A model generated the notes under the pieces. That model was not told where the DNA came from and made no database searches. It saw nothing but the letters and a program-made list of their open reading frames with translations. A stretch of 64,000 bases of DNA from an uncultured Flavobacteriaceae bacterium (GTDB lineage: Bacteria > Bacteroidota > Bacteroidia > Flavobacteriales > Flavobacteriaceae): positions 62,001 through 126,000 of the forward strand of contig CANMSN010000002.1 of assembly GCA_947500585.1 (NCBI GenBank), written 5' to 3'. The translations under genes and the position numbers were made by a program. Position 1 is the stretch's first letter. Each line of letters begins with the position of its first letter. Below, one piece after another: positions 26,566-34,944 of this stretch.

Positions 26566-27042
26566 TTATGATCTTTTAAGCTTAATTTCAGCTTTTGCTT
26601 GATTCTCTTTTAGCTTTTCTATTTTATCAAGCCATTTTTTTTCATCTTCTGGCGAAAGTTTTCCTTTACTATTCAGCTTTTCGTATTTCTTTAAAGCACT
26701 GTTATATTTTTCTCCAGCTTTTTCAAAATTAGACTGTGCTTTTTCTTTTTGCTTTAATGCTTTTTCTGCCTTTTTTTGTCGTTTTTCAGCCTTTTTTTGA
26801 TCTTTTTCGGCTTTTTCAAGGTTTTTTTCAGCTTTTTTGGCTTCTTTAATTTTTGCTAATCTTTCATTAAAAGCAGAAAATATAGCTGTTTTTTCATGCT
26901 CAGCTAATGTGTTTGTAACATCCACTCCATCTTTCAAAATTTTATCATTATCAATAACATAATTTACACCATTAACTGAAATGTCTTGGGCATTTAAAGT
27001 TAATCCGAAAATCATAAAAAGTAATACCATCCAAAGTTTCAT
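26566..27042 (-). CDS. Exported Lys/Glu-rich coiled-coil protein
   Basis: About 158 residues from the Met of MKLWMVLLFMIFGLTLNAQ (base 27042), giving a signal peptide; the in-frame Met at 27078 would precede it by 12 polar residues. After a short beta-like part (NGVNYVIDNDKILKDGVDV) the rest is a continuous Lys/Glu/Ala heptad-like coiled coil (KKAEKNLEKAEKDQKKAEKR). It carries a high positive charge and no enzymatic motif. It sits between the aminotransferase and omega-amidase genes on the same strand, but I see no functional link. The composition makes homology searches unreliable. Confidence 0.72.
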   Translation of the reverse strand: MKLWMVLLFMIFGLTLNAQDISVNGVNYVIDNDKILKDGVDVTNTLAEHEKTAIFSAFNERLAKIKEAKKAEKNLEKAEKDQKKAEKRQKKAEKALKQKEKAQSNFEKAGEKYNSALKKYEKLNSKGKLSPEDEKKWLDKIEKLKENQAKAEIKLKRS

Positions 27043-27098
27043 AATCTTATTATATTTAAATTTTATAGTTTTAGACACATAAAAGTTTAAAAAGTAAC

Positions 27099-28241
27099 TT
27101 AAATACTATTTAATATATCTGCTGCCTTTTTTAATGTGTCATCTTTTTTCGCGAAACAAAATCGCAATACTTTATTATCTATATTGTTATCATTAAAAAC
27201 TGATAACGGAATGGATGCAATACCAAATTGTTTAGTTAATCGTTTTGCGAAATCAACATCATGTTCTTGGGTTATATTTGAATAATTTAATACTTGAAAA
27301 TAAGTACCCTTTGATGGTTTAAACGCAAATTGAGAATCTTTAATCAAACTTAAAAATAAATCTCTTTTAGTTTGATAAAAATCTGATAATTCTAAATAAT
27401 GTTTAGGTTCTTGCATATAATCTGCGATACCTTTTTGCGTTGGATGATGAATACAAAACACATTAAACTGATGCACTTTCATAAATTCGTTCATGAGTGC
27501 TTTTGGCGCACAACAATAACCAATGCGCCAACCTGTATTATGAAAGGTTTTACAAAAAGAACCTACAACAAAACTTCTGGATTTTAAATCGGGAAATAAA
27601 CAAGCGCTTTGGTGTTGTTCTCCATCATAAATCATGTGTTCATAAACCTCATCACTTAATATAATAATGTTAGAATTTTTAGTTAGCTCCTGTAATTGCA
27701 ACATATCTTCTTTTGAAAATACTGTACCTGTTGGGTTGTGAGGCGTATTTATAATAATCATTTTGGTACGACTATTAATCTTTTCTTTCACAAGATTCCA
27801 ATTTACCGAAAAATTTGGTGCTTCTAATTGTACCGAAATTGTTTTTCCACCATTAAGTATTATAGCAGGCTCATAACTATCATAAGCAGGACGAAAAATA
27901 ATAACTTCATCATTTGGCTTTACAAATGTATTTATTATTGTAAATATGGCTTGAGTGGCTCCAGCTGTTACTGTAATTTCGTTTTCAGTATGATAAGTTG
28001 TTCCATAAAGTAAATCTATTTTTTTAGCTATAGCTTCGCGTAATGCTAAATTGCCAGCCATGGGAGCATATTGGTTGTAACCAGAATTCATAGCGTTGCT
28101 AACCAAATCTATTAGTTTTTTATCGCTACCAAAATCTGGAAAACCTTGAGATAAGTTTATGGCACCGTGCTTTTTAGCCAACCCACTCATAACAGAAAAA
28201 ATAGTGGTTCCTACATTTGGAAGTTTAGATGTATGCTGCAT
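27099..28241 (-). CDS. Class I/II aminotransferase, methionine aminotransferase (YbdL/KAT) type
   Basis: 380 residues. Fold-type I PLP enzyme with the substrate segment INLSQGFPDF near residue 29 and NTPHNPTGTVF near 165. SDEVYEHMIYDG near 196 contains the Asp/Tyr pair that holds the pyridine ring. The PLP Lys is about residue 231 in GSFCKTFHNTGWRIGYC. This motif set matches YbdL-like methionine and kynurenine/glutamine transaminases, which convert ketomethiobutyrate to methionine using glutamine. The omega-amidase two genes downstream would remove the alpha-ketoglutaramate product. Confidence 0.88.
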   Translation of the reverse strand: MQHTSKLPNVGTTIFSVMSGLAKKHGAINLSQGFPDFGSDKKLIDLVSNAMNSGYNQYAPMAGNLALREAIAKKIDLLYGTTYHTENEITVTAGATQAIFTIINTFVKPNDEVIIFRPAYDSYEPAIILNGGKTISVQLEAPNFSVNWNLVKEKINSRTKMIIINTPHNPTGTVFSKEDMLQLQELTKNSNIIILSDEVYEHMIYDGEQHQSACLFPDLKSRSFVVGSFCKTFHNTGWRIGYCCAPKALMNEFMKVHQFNVFCIHHPTQKGIADYMQEPKHYLELSDFYQTKRDLFLSLIKDSQFAFKPSKGTYFQVLNYSNITQEHDVDFAKRLTKQFGIASIPLSVFNDNNIDNKVLRFCFAKKDDTLKKAADILNSI

Positions 28242-28273
28242 GAATGTAAAGATAATGACTTCTTAAAAAAGTT

Positions 28274-28963
28274 TTACACACCTAGCGCTTTTAAAAGTTC
28301 TTGTTTGTAAGTTCGTCCAATAGGAATTTTATTGGTTTTAACAAATAGTATATTTCCTGAAATTTTATCTACAAATTTACTATTTACAATGTATGATTTA
28401 TGTACCTGAATGAATTGATTTTCTGGAAGTTTTGAAGTCCAATTTTTAAGTGAATCAATGTAAGATAGTCTCTGATTTTCGGTGACTACGGTAATGTAAT
28501 TTCTATCAGATTCTATATATAAAATTGAATTTAGAACTAATTTATGCAAGGTTTTATCAACGTTTAAAAAAAGAATCTCCTCATTATTATCAGAATTATT
28601 TTTAGGTATTTCTACGCGATCTTTAGCTTTATTAATGGCTTTTAAAAAACGATTAAACGAAAAAGGTTTTACCAAATAATCAATAATGGTGTCCAACTCA
28701 AAACTATTAGCCGCATAGTCAGGGTAGGCCGTAGTCATTATAATTGCTGGCGGATTTTTAATAGTTTTAATAAAATCGATACCAGACATATCTGGTAAAT
28801 TAATATCAAGAAAAACCAAATCAATATCATTATTATTTATAAAGGAATTAGCTTCAATGGCTGCTTTAAACGTTCCTATTAACTCAAGACCTGGAATTTT
28901 TCCAATAAAATTTTTTAAAATTTTTTGTGCAGGAATTTCGTCTTCTATAATGATACAATTCAT
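28274..28963 (-). CDS. LytTR-family response regulator
   Basis: 229 residues. The receiver domain covers about 1-120, with acidic residues at the start (IIEDE), the phospho-accepting Asp53 in LVFLDINLPD, a Thr in IMTTAYPDYA and the Lys of YLVKPFS. The LytTR DNA-binding domain covers about 130-229 (ILYIESDRNYITVVTENQ ... FIQVHKSYIVNSKFVDKI). Its start overlaps the 3' end of the sensor kinase gene by 4 bp (28960-28963), so the two are translated together. Such pairs in Bacteroidota often control envelope or stress genes; no target is evident here. Confidence 0.94.
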   Translation of the reverse strand: MNCIIIEDEIPAQKILKNFIGKIPGLELIGTFKAAIEANSFINNNDIDLVFLDINLPDMSGIDFIKTIKNPPAIIMTTAYPDYAANSFELDTIIDYLVKPFSFNRFLKAINKAKDRVEIPKNNSDNNEEILFLNVDKTLHKLVLNSILYIESDRNYITVVTENQRLSYIDSLKNWTSKLPENQFIQVHKSYIVNSKFVDKISGNILFVKTNKIPIGRTYKQELLKALGV

Positions 28964-29931
28964 TGTAGTTTTAGTTTTAAAGTCACTTTAAACTTATCTG
29001 ATTTATCAATATTAAACTTATAGGTGTCTTTGTAAATAAGTTCGAGTCTTTTTTCAAGGTTTTGTAATCCTATTTTAAAATCTGTATCACTTACTTTTTC
29101 AGCATCAAAATCATTTTCACAAGTAAGATTTAAACGTCCGTTTTCAACTTCAATATCCAATAAAATATCACTATTTAAAGTACTGTGCTTAAATGCATTT
29201 TCAATTATAGTAATTAAAAGTAACGGTGCTATTTGATATTGAAATGAATCAATATTTTTCTTATAAAAAATTTGCTTTACGCCTTCGGTTCTAATTTTTT
29301 GGAATTTGATATAGTTATCTATAAAATGAATCTCTTTTTCTAACGAAATAGTAGCCTCATTACTATCATACAACACATGTTTTAAGTTGTCTGAAAGCAT
29401 TAAAATAAGTTCGGGTGTTTCTTTTGGTTTTTCTAAAGAATAGGAATAAATAGTATTTAAATTATTAAATAGCACATGCGGATTTATTTGCGATTTTAAA
29501 AACTTAAGCTCCATTTCGGCATGCTCTTTTTTTACAGTTTCTACTTCTTCTTGTTTATCAATAAATCTATATAAAATCCATACAAAAGAAAAGAAAATAA
29601 GAGGCACTAAACTTTGCCATAAATAGTCACTTAAGCATTTAATTAAACTACACCCGCATTGCGCAAAAGCATAACAATATAACTGCGTTGCACAGAAAGA
29701 AATGGCTGCAAAAACAAAAACGTAAAGTGCATACATTTTCTTTTTTACAAAAAATGGTAATAAAAAAAAGTTATTTAAATAAACGATAACTACCAAAAGT
29801 GACACGTATTGCAAAAACGGGTTTTCTTTCCAATAGAAATCTGAGAATAGAAAAAGTGATACAAATACAAACAGCATCCAAAATAAGATGTGCACCAATA
29901 CTTGCGAAATGTATTTATTTATCAAGGTCAT
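28960..29931 (-). CDS. LytS/YehU-type sensor histidine kinase (His_kinase family)
   Basis: 323 residues. Four hydrophobic segments lie in the first ~125 residues (for example VLVHILFWMLFVFVSLFLF). A short coiled coil then leads to the phospho-acceptor box KSQINPHVLFNNLNTIY with His152; most relatives have PHFLFN, so Phe is replaced by Val here. The N box is ITIIENAFKHS and a G-box-like FKIGLQNLEKRLELIY follows. There is no PAS or HAMP domain. It is co-encoded with the LytTR regulator by a 4-bp overlap. The 196-bp divergent spacer upstream contains a 17-nt near-palindrome at 29980-29996. Confidence 0.92.
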   Translation of the reverse strand: MTLINKYISQVLVHILFWMLFVFVSLFLFSDFYWKENPFLQYVSLLVVIVYLNNFFLLPFFVKKKMYALYVFVFAAISFCATQLYCYAFAQCGCSLIKCLSDYLWQSLVPLIFFSFVWILYRFIDKQEEVETVKKEHAEMELKFLKSQINPHVLFNNLNTIYSYSLEKPKETPELILMLSDNLKHVLYDSNEATISLEKEIHFIDNYIKFQKIRTEGVKQIFYKKNIDSFQYQIAPLLLITIIENAFKHSTLNSDILLDIEVENGRLNLTCENDFDAEKVSDTDFKIGLQNLEKRLELIYKDTYKFNIDKSDKFKVTLKLKLQ

Positions 29932-30127
29932 TTATATTTTAAAAGTAATTAGAAAAGTCAAAACCATCAAAGAATGTGTACAAAAACACGTTTTGTAGTT
30001 ATGAATGTTAAAAACTGTTGTTTGTAAGCATGAATCTTTATTTGGTTAAGCTATGAATGCGTTCTGTCAAGATTACTAGAATTTATACAGAAAGCATTCT
30101 ATTTTTGGTAAAAACCAATCATTAATC

Positions 30128-31306
30128 ATGAAACGAACAGTTACATCTTTAATCCTTTTACTTAGCCTACAATTTAGTTTTTCTCAAACAAATGAATTAA
30201 TAATAAACTCCAATATTAAACTACCAAAAGATAGTATTGAAAGCACATTATTAATCACTAGCGTAAACAATTTTTTAAATTCAATAAAAACATTAAACGA
30301 AAACAATAAGTATATTTTACCTTCTGAAAGAATCGAAACTATTGTACTACTTAACCAACTTTATAATATTCAAAATAGTAAGTCCTTTAATGATGCTATT
30401 TTTTACAAACCCTACCTAACAAACATTATAAACTTAACGGAAGAAAAATATCTTTTACAACTATCATATATTGGTATAAACAAGAATACACCTTATATAA
30501 AAATAGCCTTAGAATTAATTGCTCATCGGGTAAATCAGTCTTTTTTATTCTCGTCAACTTTAATAAATAACACCAAAAACTGGAAGACCTTTAAAGCTAA
30601 TAATGTCGTTTTTCATTTTAAAGATAGTATAAATGAAGAAAAAGTAATGAGTTTTGATAAACATCATGCTCTATTTGATGAAAAGTTAAAATTAAAAAAT
30701 AAAATTTCAGAACTCTACTTGACTAATAATTTTGTTGAACTTTTAAAATTAATTGGAATTCAATACAAATCAGACTATAACGGAAAAAAAGAGGGTGCAA
30801 TTAGTTCTGTTTTTGAAAACAAAAAACTAATAATTACAGGAGTTAATAATACCCTTGATAATTTTGACCCACACGACTTATGGCATAACAGATTAAGTTT
30901 AGCCGTTTCAAAACAATTGATTAATAAACCTATCGATGAAGCTTGCGCTTACCTTTATGCCGGTAGTTGGGGAATGACATGGGAAGATATCTTAAAAAAA
31001 TTCAATAAAGAGGTATTAAATAAAAAAGATAATGATTGGTTAAACTACAAAAAACATCAAACAAATTTTGGAGACAGTGATGCTGAACATTTAATGATTG
31101 ATTATGTTATAGATGCCTTAATTATTAAAAAAATAGAGCAAGAAAAAGGGTTTTCGGCAGTTTTAGAACTTATAAGTTGTGGCCCTTATGAAAAAGAAAA
31201 TACAAATTATTATAAAACCTTAGAAAAACTTACTGGAATTACAAAACAAAATTACAACAAAGAGGTTTGGAAACTAATTAAAAACGAAAAACTTCTTAAT
31301 TTATAA
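30128..31306 (+). CDS. Exported protein of unknown function
   Basis: 392 residues with a signal peptide (MKRTVTSLILLLSLQFSFSQ). The mature protein has no recognised catalytic pattern, but the stretch DPHDLWHNRLSLAVSK followed by DEACAYLYAGSWGMTWED resembles a degenerate metallopeptidase-like (gluzincin) region: a His followed later by Glu near an aromatic loop. I would not call it a peptidase without structural support. Its first 63 nt are nearly identical to those of the next gene. It opens a four-gene plus-strand cluster with short gaps or overlaps. Confidence 0.7.
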   Translation: MKRTVTSLILLLSLQFSFSQTNELIINSNIKLPKDSIESTLLITSVNNFLNSIKTLNENNKYILPSERIETIVLLNQLYNIQNSKSFNDAIFYKPYLTNIINLTEEKYLLQLSYIGINKNTPYIKIALELIAHRVNQSFLFSSTLINNTKNWKTFKANNVVFHFKDSINEEKVMSFDKHHALFDEKLKLKNKISELYLTNNFVELLKLIGIQYKSDYNGKKEGAISSVFENKKLIITGVNNTLDNFDPHDLWHNRLSLAVSKQLINKPIDEACAYLYAGSWGMTWEDILKKFNKEVLNKKDNDWLNYKKHQTNFGDSDAEHLMIDYVIDALIIKKIEQEKGFSAVLELISCGPYEKENTNYYKTLEKLTGITKQNYNKEVWKLIKNEKLLNL

Positions 31307-31314
31307 ATCAACTT

Positions 31315-32217
31315 ATGAAACGAACAATTACTTTTTTAGCCCTTTTACTTAGCCTACAATTTAGCTTTTCTCAAACAACTGGACCTTTAACAACCGACTC
31401 CAACGGCAAAGAATTATTACTTGGAGAAATTAAAAAAATCGATTTAACTAAAAACAGTTTTAGCAGTTGGTTTAATAAAAACTATGACGATTATTTATTT
31501 AATAAGTCCATTATAAAAACCTTAAAAGATTCTTTGAACGACTATGAAATAAAGGCGTTTCTTGGTACTTGGTGTGGCGATAGTAAACGAGAAGTACCAA
31601 GATTTTATAAAGTTTTAGAAGCTGCCAAATTTCCTGAAAAGCAACTACAGGTTATTGCTGTTAATAGAACTGAAGACGCTTATAAACAAAGCCCCAATCA
31701 TGAAGAAAAAGGGTTAAATATTCACAGGGTTCCTACTTTTATTTTCTACAAAAACGGAAAAGAAGTAAATAGAATTGTAGAATCTCCTGTTGAAACTTTA
31801 GAACGCGATATTTATAACATCATCATTAACAAGAAATATAATCCAAACTATGTTGCTGCAAATTATATGAATTATTTATTAAACTCAAAATCTATGGATA
31901 GTTTAAAACTTGATGAAACTGCTTTAGTATCACGATTAGCAGAATTTGTTAAAGGTAGCAGAGAATTAAATACTTATGGCTATTCGTTATTACGCTCAAA
32001 TGAATTAGAAAAAGCATTGTATATTTTTGATTTAAACACTAAAATATTCCCATATAAATATAATGTTTATGATAGTTTGGGTGAGGCGTATTTAAAATTA
32101 GAAAACTATACTGAGGCTTTAAAAAACTATTATAAAGTACTTAGTTTAAAGCCAGATGATGAGAACGCTACAGAAATGATTGAGAAGATAAAATTGGCAA
32201 GTGATGCTAAAAAATAA
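31315..32217 (+). CDS. Exported thioredoxin-like protein with C-terminal TPR
   Basis: 300 residues. A signal peptide (MKRTITFLALLLSLQFSFSQ) precedes a thioredoxin-like fold at about 35-170. The active-site turn is WCGDSKREVPRF, with Cys87 but Ser90 where a CxxC enzyme has the second Cys; the cis-Pro is in HRVPTFIFYKNG. The C-terminal ~90 residues form TPR-like repeats (ALYIFDLNTKIFPYKYNVYD, YTEALKNYYKVL). The WCGDSxR pattern is seen in a flavobacterial thioredoxin-like group; a single Cys implies isomerase-like or redox-sensing use instead of full disulfide reduction. It lies 8 bp after the previous gene and overlaps the next. Confidence 0.82.
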   Translation: MKRTITFLALLLSLQFSFSQTTGPLTTDSNGKELLLGEIKKIDLTKNSFSSWFNKNYDDYLFNKSIIKTLKDSLNDYEIKAFLGTWCGDSKREVPRFYKVLEAAKFPEKQLQVIAVNRTEDAYKQSPNHEEKGLNIHRVPTFIFYKNGKEVNRIVESPVETLERDIYNIIINKKYNPNYVAANYMNYLLNSKSMDSLKLDETALVSRLAEFVKGSRELNTYGYSLLRSNELEKALYIFDLNTKIFPYKYNVYDSLGEAYLKLENYTEALKNYYKVLSLKPDDENATEMIEKIKLASDAKK

Positions 32218-32710
32218 TTATTTTAAAATTATTATTGTCACAATAATCCTAATTTCTGGATGTCAAATAGCAAAAAAGTCTCAGCAATTTTACGAAAATC
32301 AAATTGGTGATACTCCTTTCAACAAAAGTTTGGATAACTCCAATTTTAAGTTTTGCGATTCTACTAATGTTTTGCATAAACGCGCATATATTCAATATAC
32401 AGGAGGTGAAAAAGCATTGGAAGAAGAACTCATTAAAAAGTATGTTTTTCAACCAGAACATAAAGGCTTTAGCGGTTATTTCATCTTCAGGTTTGCAGTT
32501 AATTGCAATAATCAAACTGGTAGATATAGAATACAAATTCTTGATCCTAACTTCAAAAAAGCAAATTGCCCAAAAAATTTAGAAACTCACATATTATCTA
32601 TTTCAAAATCATTAAAAGATTGGAATCATGCCTTTTATAAAGGTAAAGATTATGATGGCTACAGGTTTATAAATATAAAAATGGAAAACGGAAAAATAGT
32701 AAAATCATGA
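32204..32710 (+). CDS. Lipoprotein with TonB C-terminal-like domain
   Basis: About 168 residues from ATG 32204 (an adjacent in-frame GTG lies one codon upstream). The N-terminus YFKIIIVTIILISGC is a lipoprotein signal. The body contains EKALEEELIKKYVFQPEHKGFSGYFIFRFAVNCNNQTGRYRI and a tail with GYRFINIKMENGKIV, an arrangement typical of the TonB C-terminal-like fold in Bacteroidota exported proteins. The start lies inside the 3' end of the thioredoxin-like gene (14-bp overlap) and the stop overlaps the TPR gene by 4 bp, so these are translated as one unit. The function is unknown. Confidence 0.7.
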   Translation: MLKNNYFKIIIVTIILISGCQIAKKSQQFYENQIGDTPFNKSLDNSNFKFCDSTNVLHKRAYIQYTGGEKALEEELIKKYVFQPEHKGFSGYFIFRFAVNCNNQTGRYRIQILDPNFKKANCPKNLETHILSISKSLKDWNHAFYKGKDYDGYRFINIKMENGKIVKS

Positions 32711-33525
32711 AAGTTATAACTTGCCAAATTTTATTTATAATTATCTCTACAATTGGTTACGGTCAAGTTAACTGCTATATTTTTCCTGAGGGAAGTGGTG
32801 AACGTCAAGCATGTGAACTTTGCGATAAAGCCATAAAATATCCGCAAGGGAGTAAAGAATCTCAACAATTATTTGATGAGGCTATAGCCATAGGCCCTAA
32901 ATTTGCTTGGGCATATTATGAAAAATCTGTACCTTACTTTAAACGCGGTTTTCTACTTGAAGGACTTGATATTTTAAATGAAGCTATACGATTAAAACCT
33001 TTAGAGTATTTATGCTACAGAGCGTATTGGTATTGGCAATATCGAAATTACAAACTTTGTATACAAGATTTAGAAACTTATTACAACTTACCAAAAGCGT
33101 ATATTCAATTTACTCCTGGAGGTGAAAAAGATATGCGTATTATTTTAGGTTTAGCTTATGCTAGAACTGGTAATTATTCTAAAGGTATTGAAACCATTTC
33201 TGAGTGTTTAAATACTTATGATTCTGAAAATGACTTTGGGTTTGCCGATTATCATTCACTTGGCATATTATATGTTAAAAGCAAACAATATGACAAAGCC
33301 ATTGAAGTATTAAAAAAACAGTTACTTATAAATGAAGATATTGCAGATTCTTATTACTATTTAGGATTAGCTTATAAAGGAAAACAGAATAAAGAGGAAG
33401 CTAAAAGACAATTTGAAAAAGCCATTTTAAAACTAAATGATATTGGGCGTTATTACAATGCAAACGCTGGTTTCAGAGTCTATTTATCTGATGTTATAGA
33501 AGCAGTCAATACTTTGCAAAAATAA
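32707..33525 (+). CDS. Exported TPR protein
   Basis: 272 residues with a signal peptide (ending near GYGQ) and several tetratricopeptide repeats: SQQLFDEAIAIGPKFAWAYYEKS near residue 57, EGLDILNEAIRLKPLEYLCYRA near 90, YSKGIETISECLN near 158, YDKAIEVLKKQLLINEDIADSYYYLG and a last one ending ILKLNDIGRY. TPRs mediate protein-protein contacts; the cluster context suggests a periplasmic scaffold with the TonB-C-like lipoprotein. It starts 4 bp before the stop of that gene. A remnant of a MutS-like gene begins only 4 bp after its stop. Confidence 0.83.
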   Translation: MKVITCQILFIIISTIGYGQVNCYIFPEGSGERQACELCDKAIKYPQGSKESQQLFDEAIAIGPKFAWAYYEKSVPYFKRGFLLEGLDILNEAIRLKPLEYLCYRAYWYWQYRNYKLCIQDLETYYNLPKAYIQFTPGGEKDMRIILGLAYARTGNYSKGIETISECLNTYDSENDFGFADYHSLGILYVKSKQYDKAIEVLKKQLLINEDIADSYYYLGLAYKGKQNKEEAKRQFEKAILKLNDIGRYYNANAGFRVYLSDVIEAVNTLQK

Positions 33526-33529
33526 ATAG

Positions 33530-33664
33530 TTAAACAATTTCCATCTTTTTTAATAAGAAAGAGGCATTCATATTTTTACAAATCCCTTGTTTTAAAGTAT
33601 AATCAAAATGAAGTTCGTCGTTAACTATCTCTGAATCAAAATAGTAGTTTTTCACATCTTTAAG
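33530..33664 (-). pseudogene. Remnant: duplicated 3' end of the MutS-like ATPase gene
   Basis: These 135 nt match 34945-35079, the 3' end of the MutS-like ATPase gene, at 132 positions (differences at 33583, 33634 and 33656) in the same orientation. They encode the same last 44 residues and stop codon: the frame ends CKNMNASFLLKKMEIV, with only an Ala-to-Ser and a Val-to-Ile change. Upstream of 33664 the similarity stops abruptly. The fragment has no start of its own and ends next to the TPR gene's stop. It shows that DNA between it and the intact gene was inserted or rearranged. Confidence 0.9.
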
Positions 33665-33769
33665 TTCTTCTTTATAGCCTACCTTAAAAATTTTGACAAA
33701 ATTATCTCGTATAAATTGTCATATTTTTAAAGTTCTTGTAACTAACATAATAGAAACAAGAGTGAAATT

Positions 33770-34276
33770 ATGAACAAAGAATTGGAGAATCTATTTTTAA
33801 AAGTACTTGATCAAAATCAACAGAAACTATTTAGAATTTGTTCTGTTTACTCCAAAAATTCTGAAGACACAAAAGACTTACTTCAAGAAGTATTAATTAA
33901 TATTTGGAAGTCGTTGCCTTCTTTTGAAGCTAAATCTACTATTGAAACCTGGGTATATAGAATTACACTTAATACTTGTCTTCGTTTTTGTTCTAAACAT
34001 ATTAAAAAGCAAGAACGATTTGTTTCTATCGATAACATAAGTAATACCAGTGTAAAAACTGAAGCTGAAAACGAGGAACAAAAAGAGAAATTAATCCAAC
34101 TTCGAAATTGCATAAATATTCTTAACAAAGGAGATAAAGCCATCATCTCTCTTTATTTAGAAAAATTACCTTATAAAGAAATTTCAAATATTACAGGTCT
34201 AACAGAAAACAATGTTGCTGTAAAAATTAAACGCATAAAAAAGAAATTGTTGAATTGTATAAACAAAACATTATGA
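33770..34276 (+). CDS. ECF-type RNA polymerase sigma factor (second pair)
   Basis: 168 residues. Region 2: QNQQKLFRICSVYSKNSEDTKDLLQEVLINIWKSLPSFEAKSTIETWVYRITLNTCLRF (residues ~14-73). Region 4 (~105-160): DKAIISLYLEKLPYKEISNITGLTENNVAVKIKRIKKKL, a helix-turn-helix. It differs clearly from the sigma factor at 9237-9782. The stop overlaps the start of the next gene (ATGA). It lies in a 1.28-kb segment between two copies of the MutS-like gene's 3' end, so it may have arrived by insertion. The upstream motif TTCTTGTAAC (33733-33742) resembles one before the first sigma gene. Confidence 0.92.
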   Translation: MNKELENLFLKVLDQNQQKLFRICSVYSKNSEDTKDLLQEVLINIWKSLPSFEAKSTIETWVYRITLNTCLRFCSKHIKKQERFVSIDNISNTSVKTEAENEEQKEKLIQLRNCINILNKGDKAIISLYLEKLPYKEISNITGLTENNVAVKIKRIKKKLLNCINKTL

Positions 34277-34869
34277 TAGAAGAAGACGAACTCATCTATA
34301 TCTGGCAATCGTCCAGCAATCAAGAACGTATTAAATTTGAAAAGTCTAAATTAATTTTAGAAATGAAATCTAGTTTAAATCGTTTTCATAAATCGGTAAA
34401 ATATCGTGACTTAACTGAAACTATAAATGCAATAATAAGCATTCCATTTCTTGCATTTATGGCTTATTTATTGCCTTATACATTATCAAAAATTGGTGCT
34501 TTATTAATGGCTATTTGTCTAATTTATGTGGTTATTAAACTTAAAAGCTTAAATAAACACAAACCAAATACTTTAAGTGATTCTTATATTGACTATATAT
34601 ATCAATGTAAAAACTATTTAAGTTTACAAAAAGAATTACGTGAAACAGCACTTTATTGGTATACTTTACCTCTTTTAGCAGGTGTTGTATTGTTTGTTTT
34701 AGGTCCTATTTTGAGTATTAATGGCAAGATATTTGCAAAAATTATAGTTCTAAGTATCACTGTGGCAGGAGGTTTAGTAATATATTTTTACAATTCCTGG
34801 ATAATAAAAAAACAATATATCCCAAGGCTAAAAAAGATAGAAACACTTATAAGAGCAATGGAAAAGTAA
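34273..34869 (+). CDS. Four-pass membrane protein, probable anti-sigma regulator
   Basis: About 198 residues from ATG 34273 (MIEEDELIYIWQSSS), which overlaps the sigma stop as ATGA; an in-frame start at 34255 is unlikely. The N-terminal ~55 residues are cytoplasmic (WQSSSNQERIKFEKSKLILEM), a region found in Bacteroidota proteins encoded beside ECF sigma factors. Four hydrophobic segments follow, around residues 60-105 and 140-185. The ATGA coupling and the family position support an anti-sigma or sigma-control role; this is inference. It has no zinc motif. Confidence 0.72.
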   Translation: MIEEDELIYIWQSSSNQERIKFEKSKLILEMKSSLNRFHKSVKYRDLTETINAIISIPFLAFMAYLLPYTLSKIGALLMAICLIYVVIKLKSLNKHKPNTLSDSYIDYIYQCKNYLSLQKELRETALYWYTLPLLAGVVLFVLGPILSINGKIFAKIIVLSITVAGGLVIYFYNSWIIKKQYIPRLKKIETLIRAMEK

Positions 34870-34887
34870 TTTATTCAATAACTTAAT

Positions 34888-34938
34888 GGATTCCTACTAT
34901 CACTTCGACTTCGCTCAGTGACCACTCAAGAATGACAA
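34888..34938. repeat. Dispersed intergenic repeat, copy 3' of the MutS-like gene
   Basis: Begins GGATTCCT (34888-34895), contains the palindromic core CACTTCGACTTCGCTCAGTG (34901-34920) and ends GAATGACAA (34930-34938). It lies 6 bp from the stop of the MutS-like gene. The same ends and core occur at 36731-36806, and the ends alone at 41733-41758 with a different core. Confidence 0.75.
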
Positions 34939-34944
34939 AACAAT

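Noticed and set aside
29932-30127. -7-type element TATTTTTG (30100-30107) as the promoter of the exported cluster
   Set aside because: No TTG is found at a 17-23-bp distance upstream, so only half of the consensus is present.
33530-34944. Complete integrative element with attL/attR
   Set aside because: The flanking duplication is real, but there is no integrase, recombinase or further cargo; the element status remains unproven.
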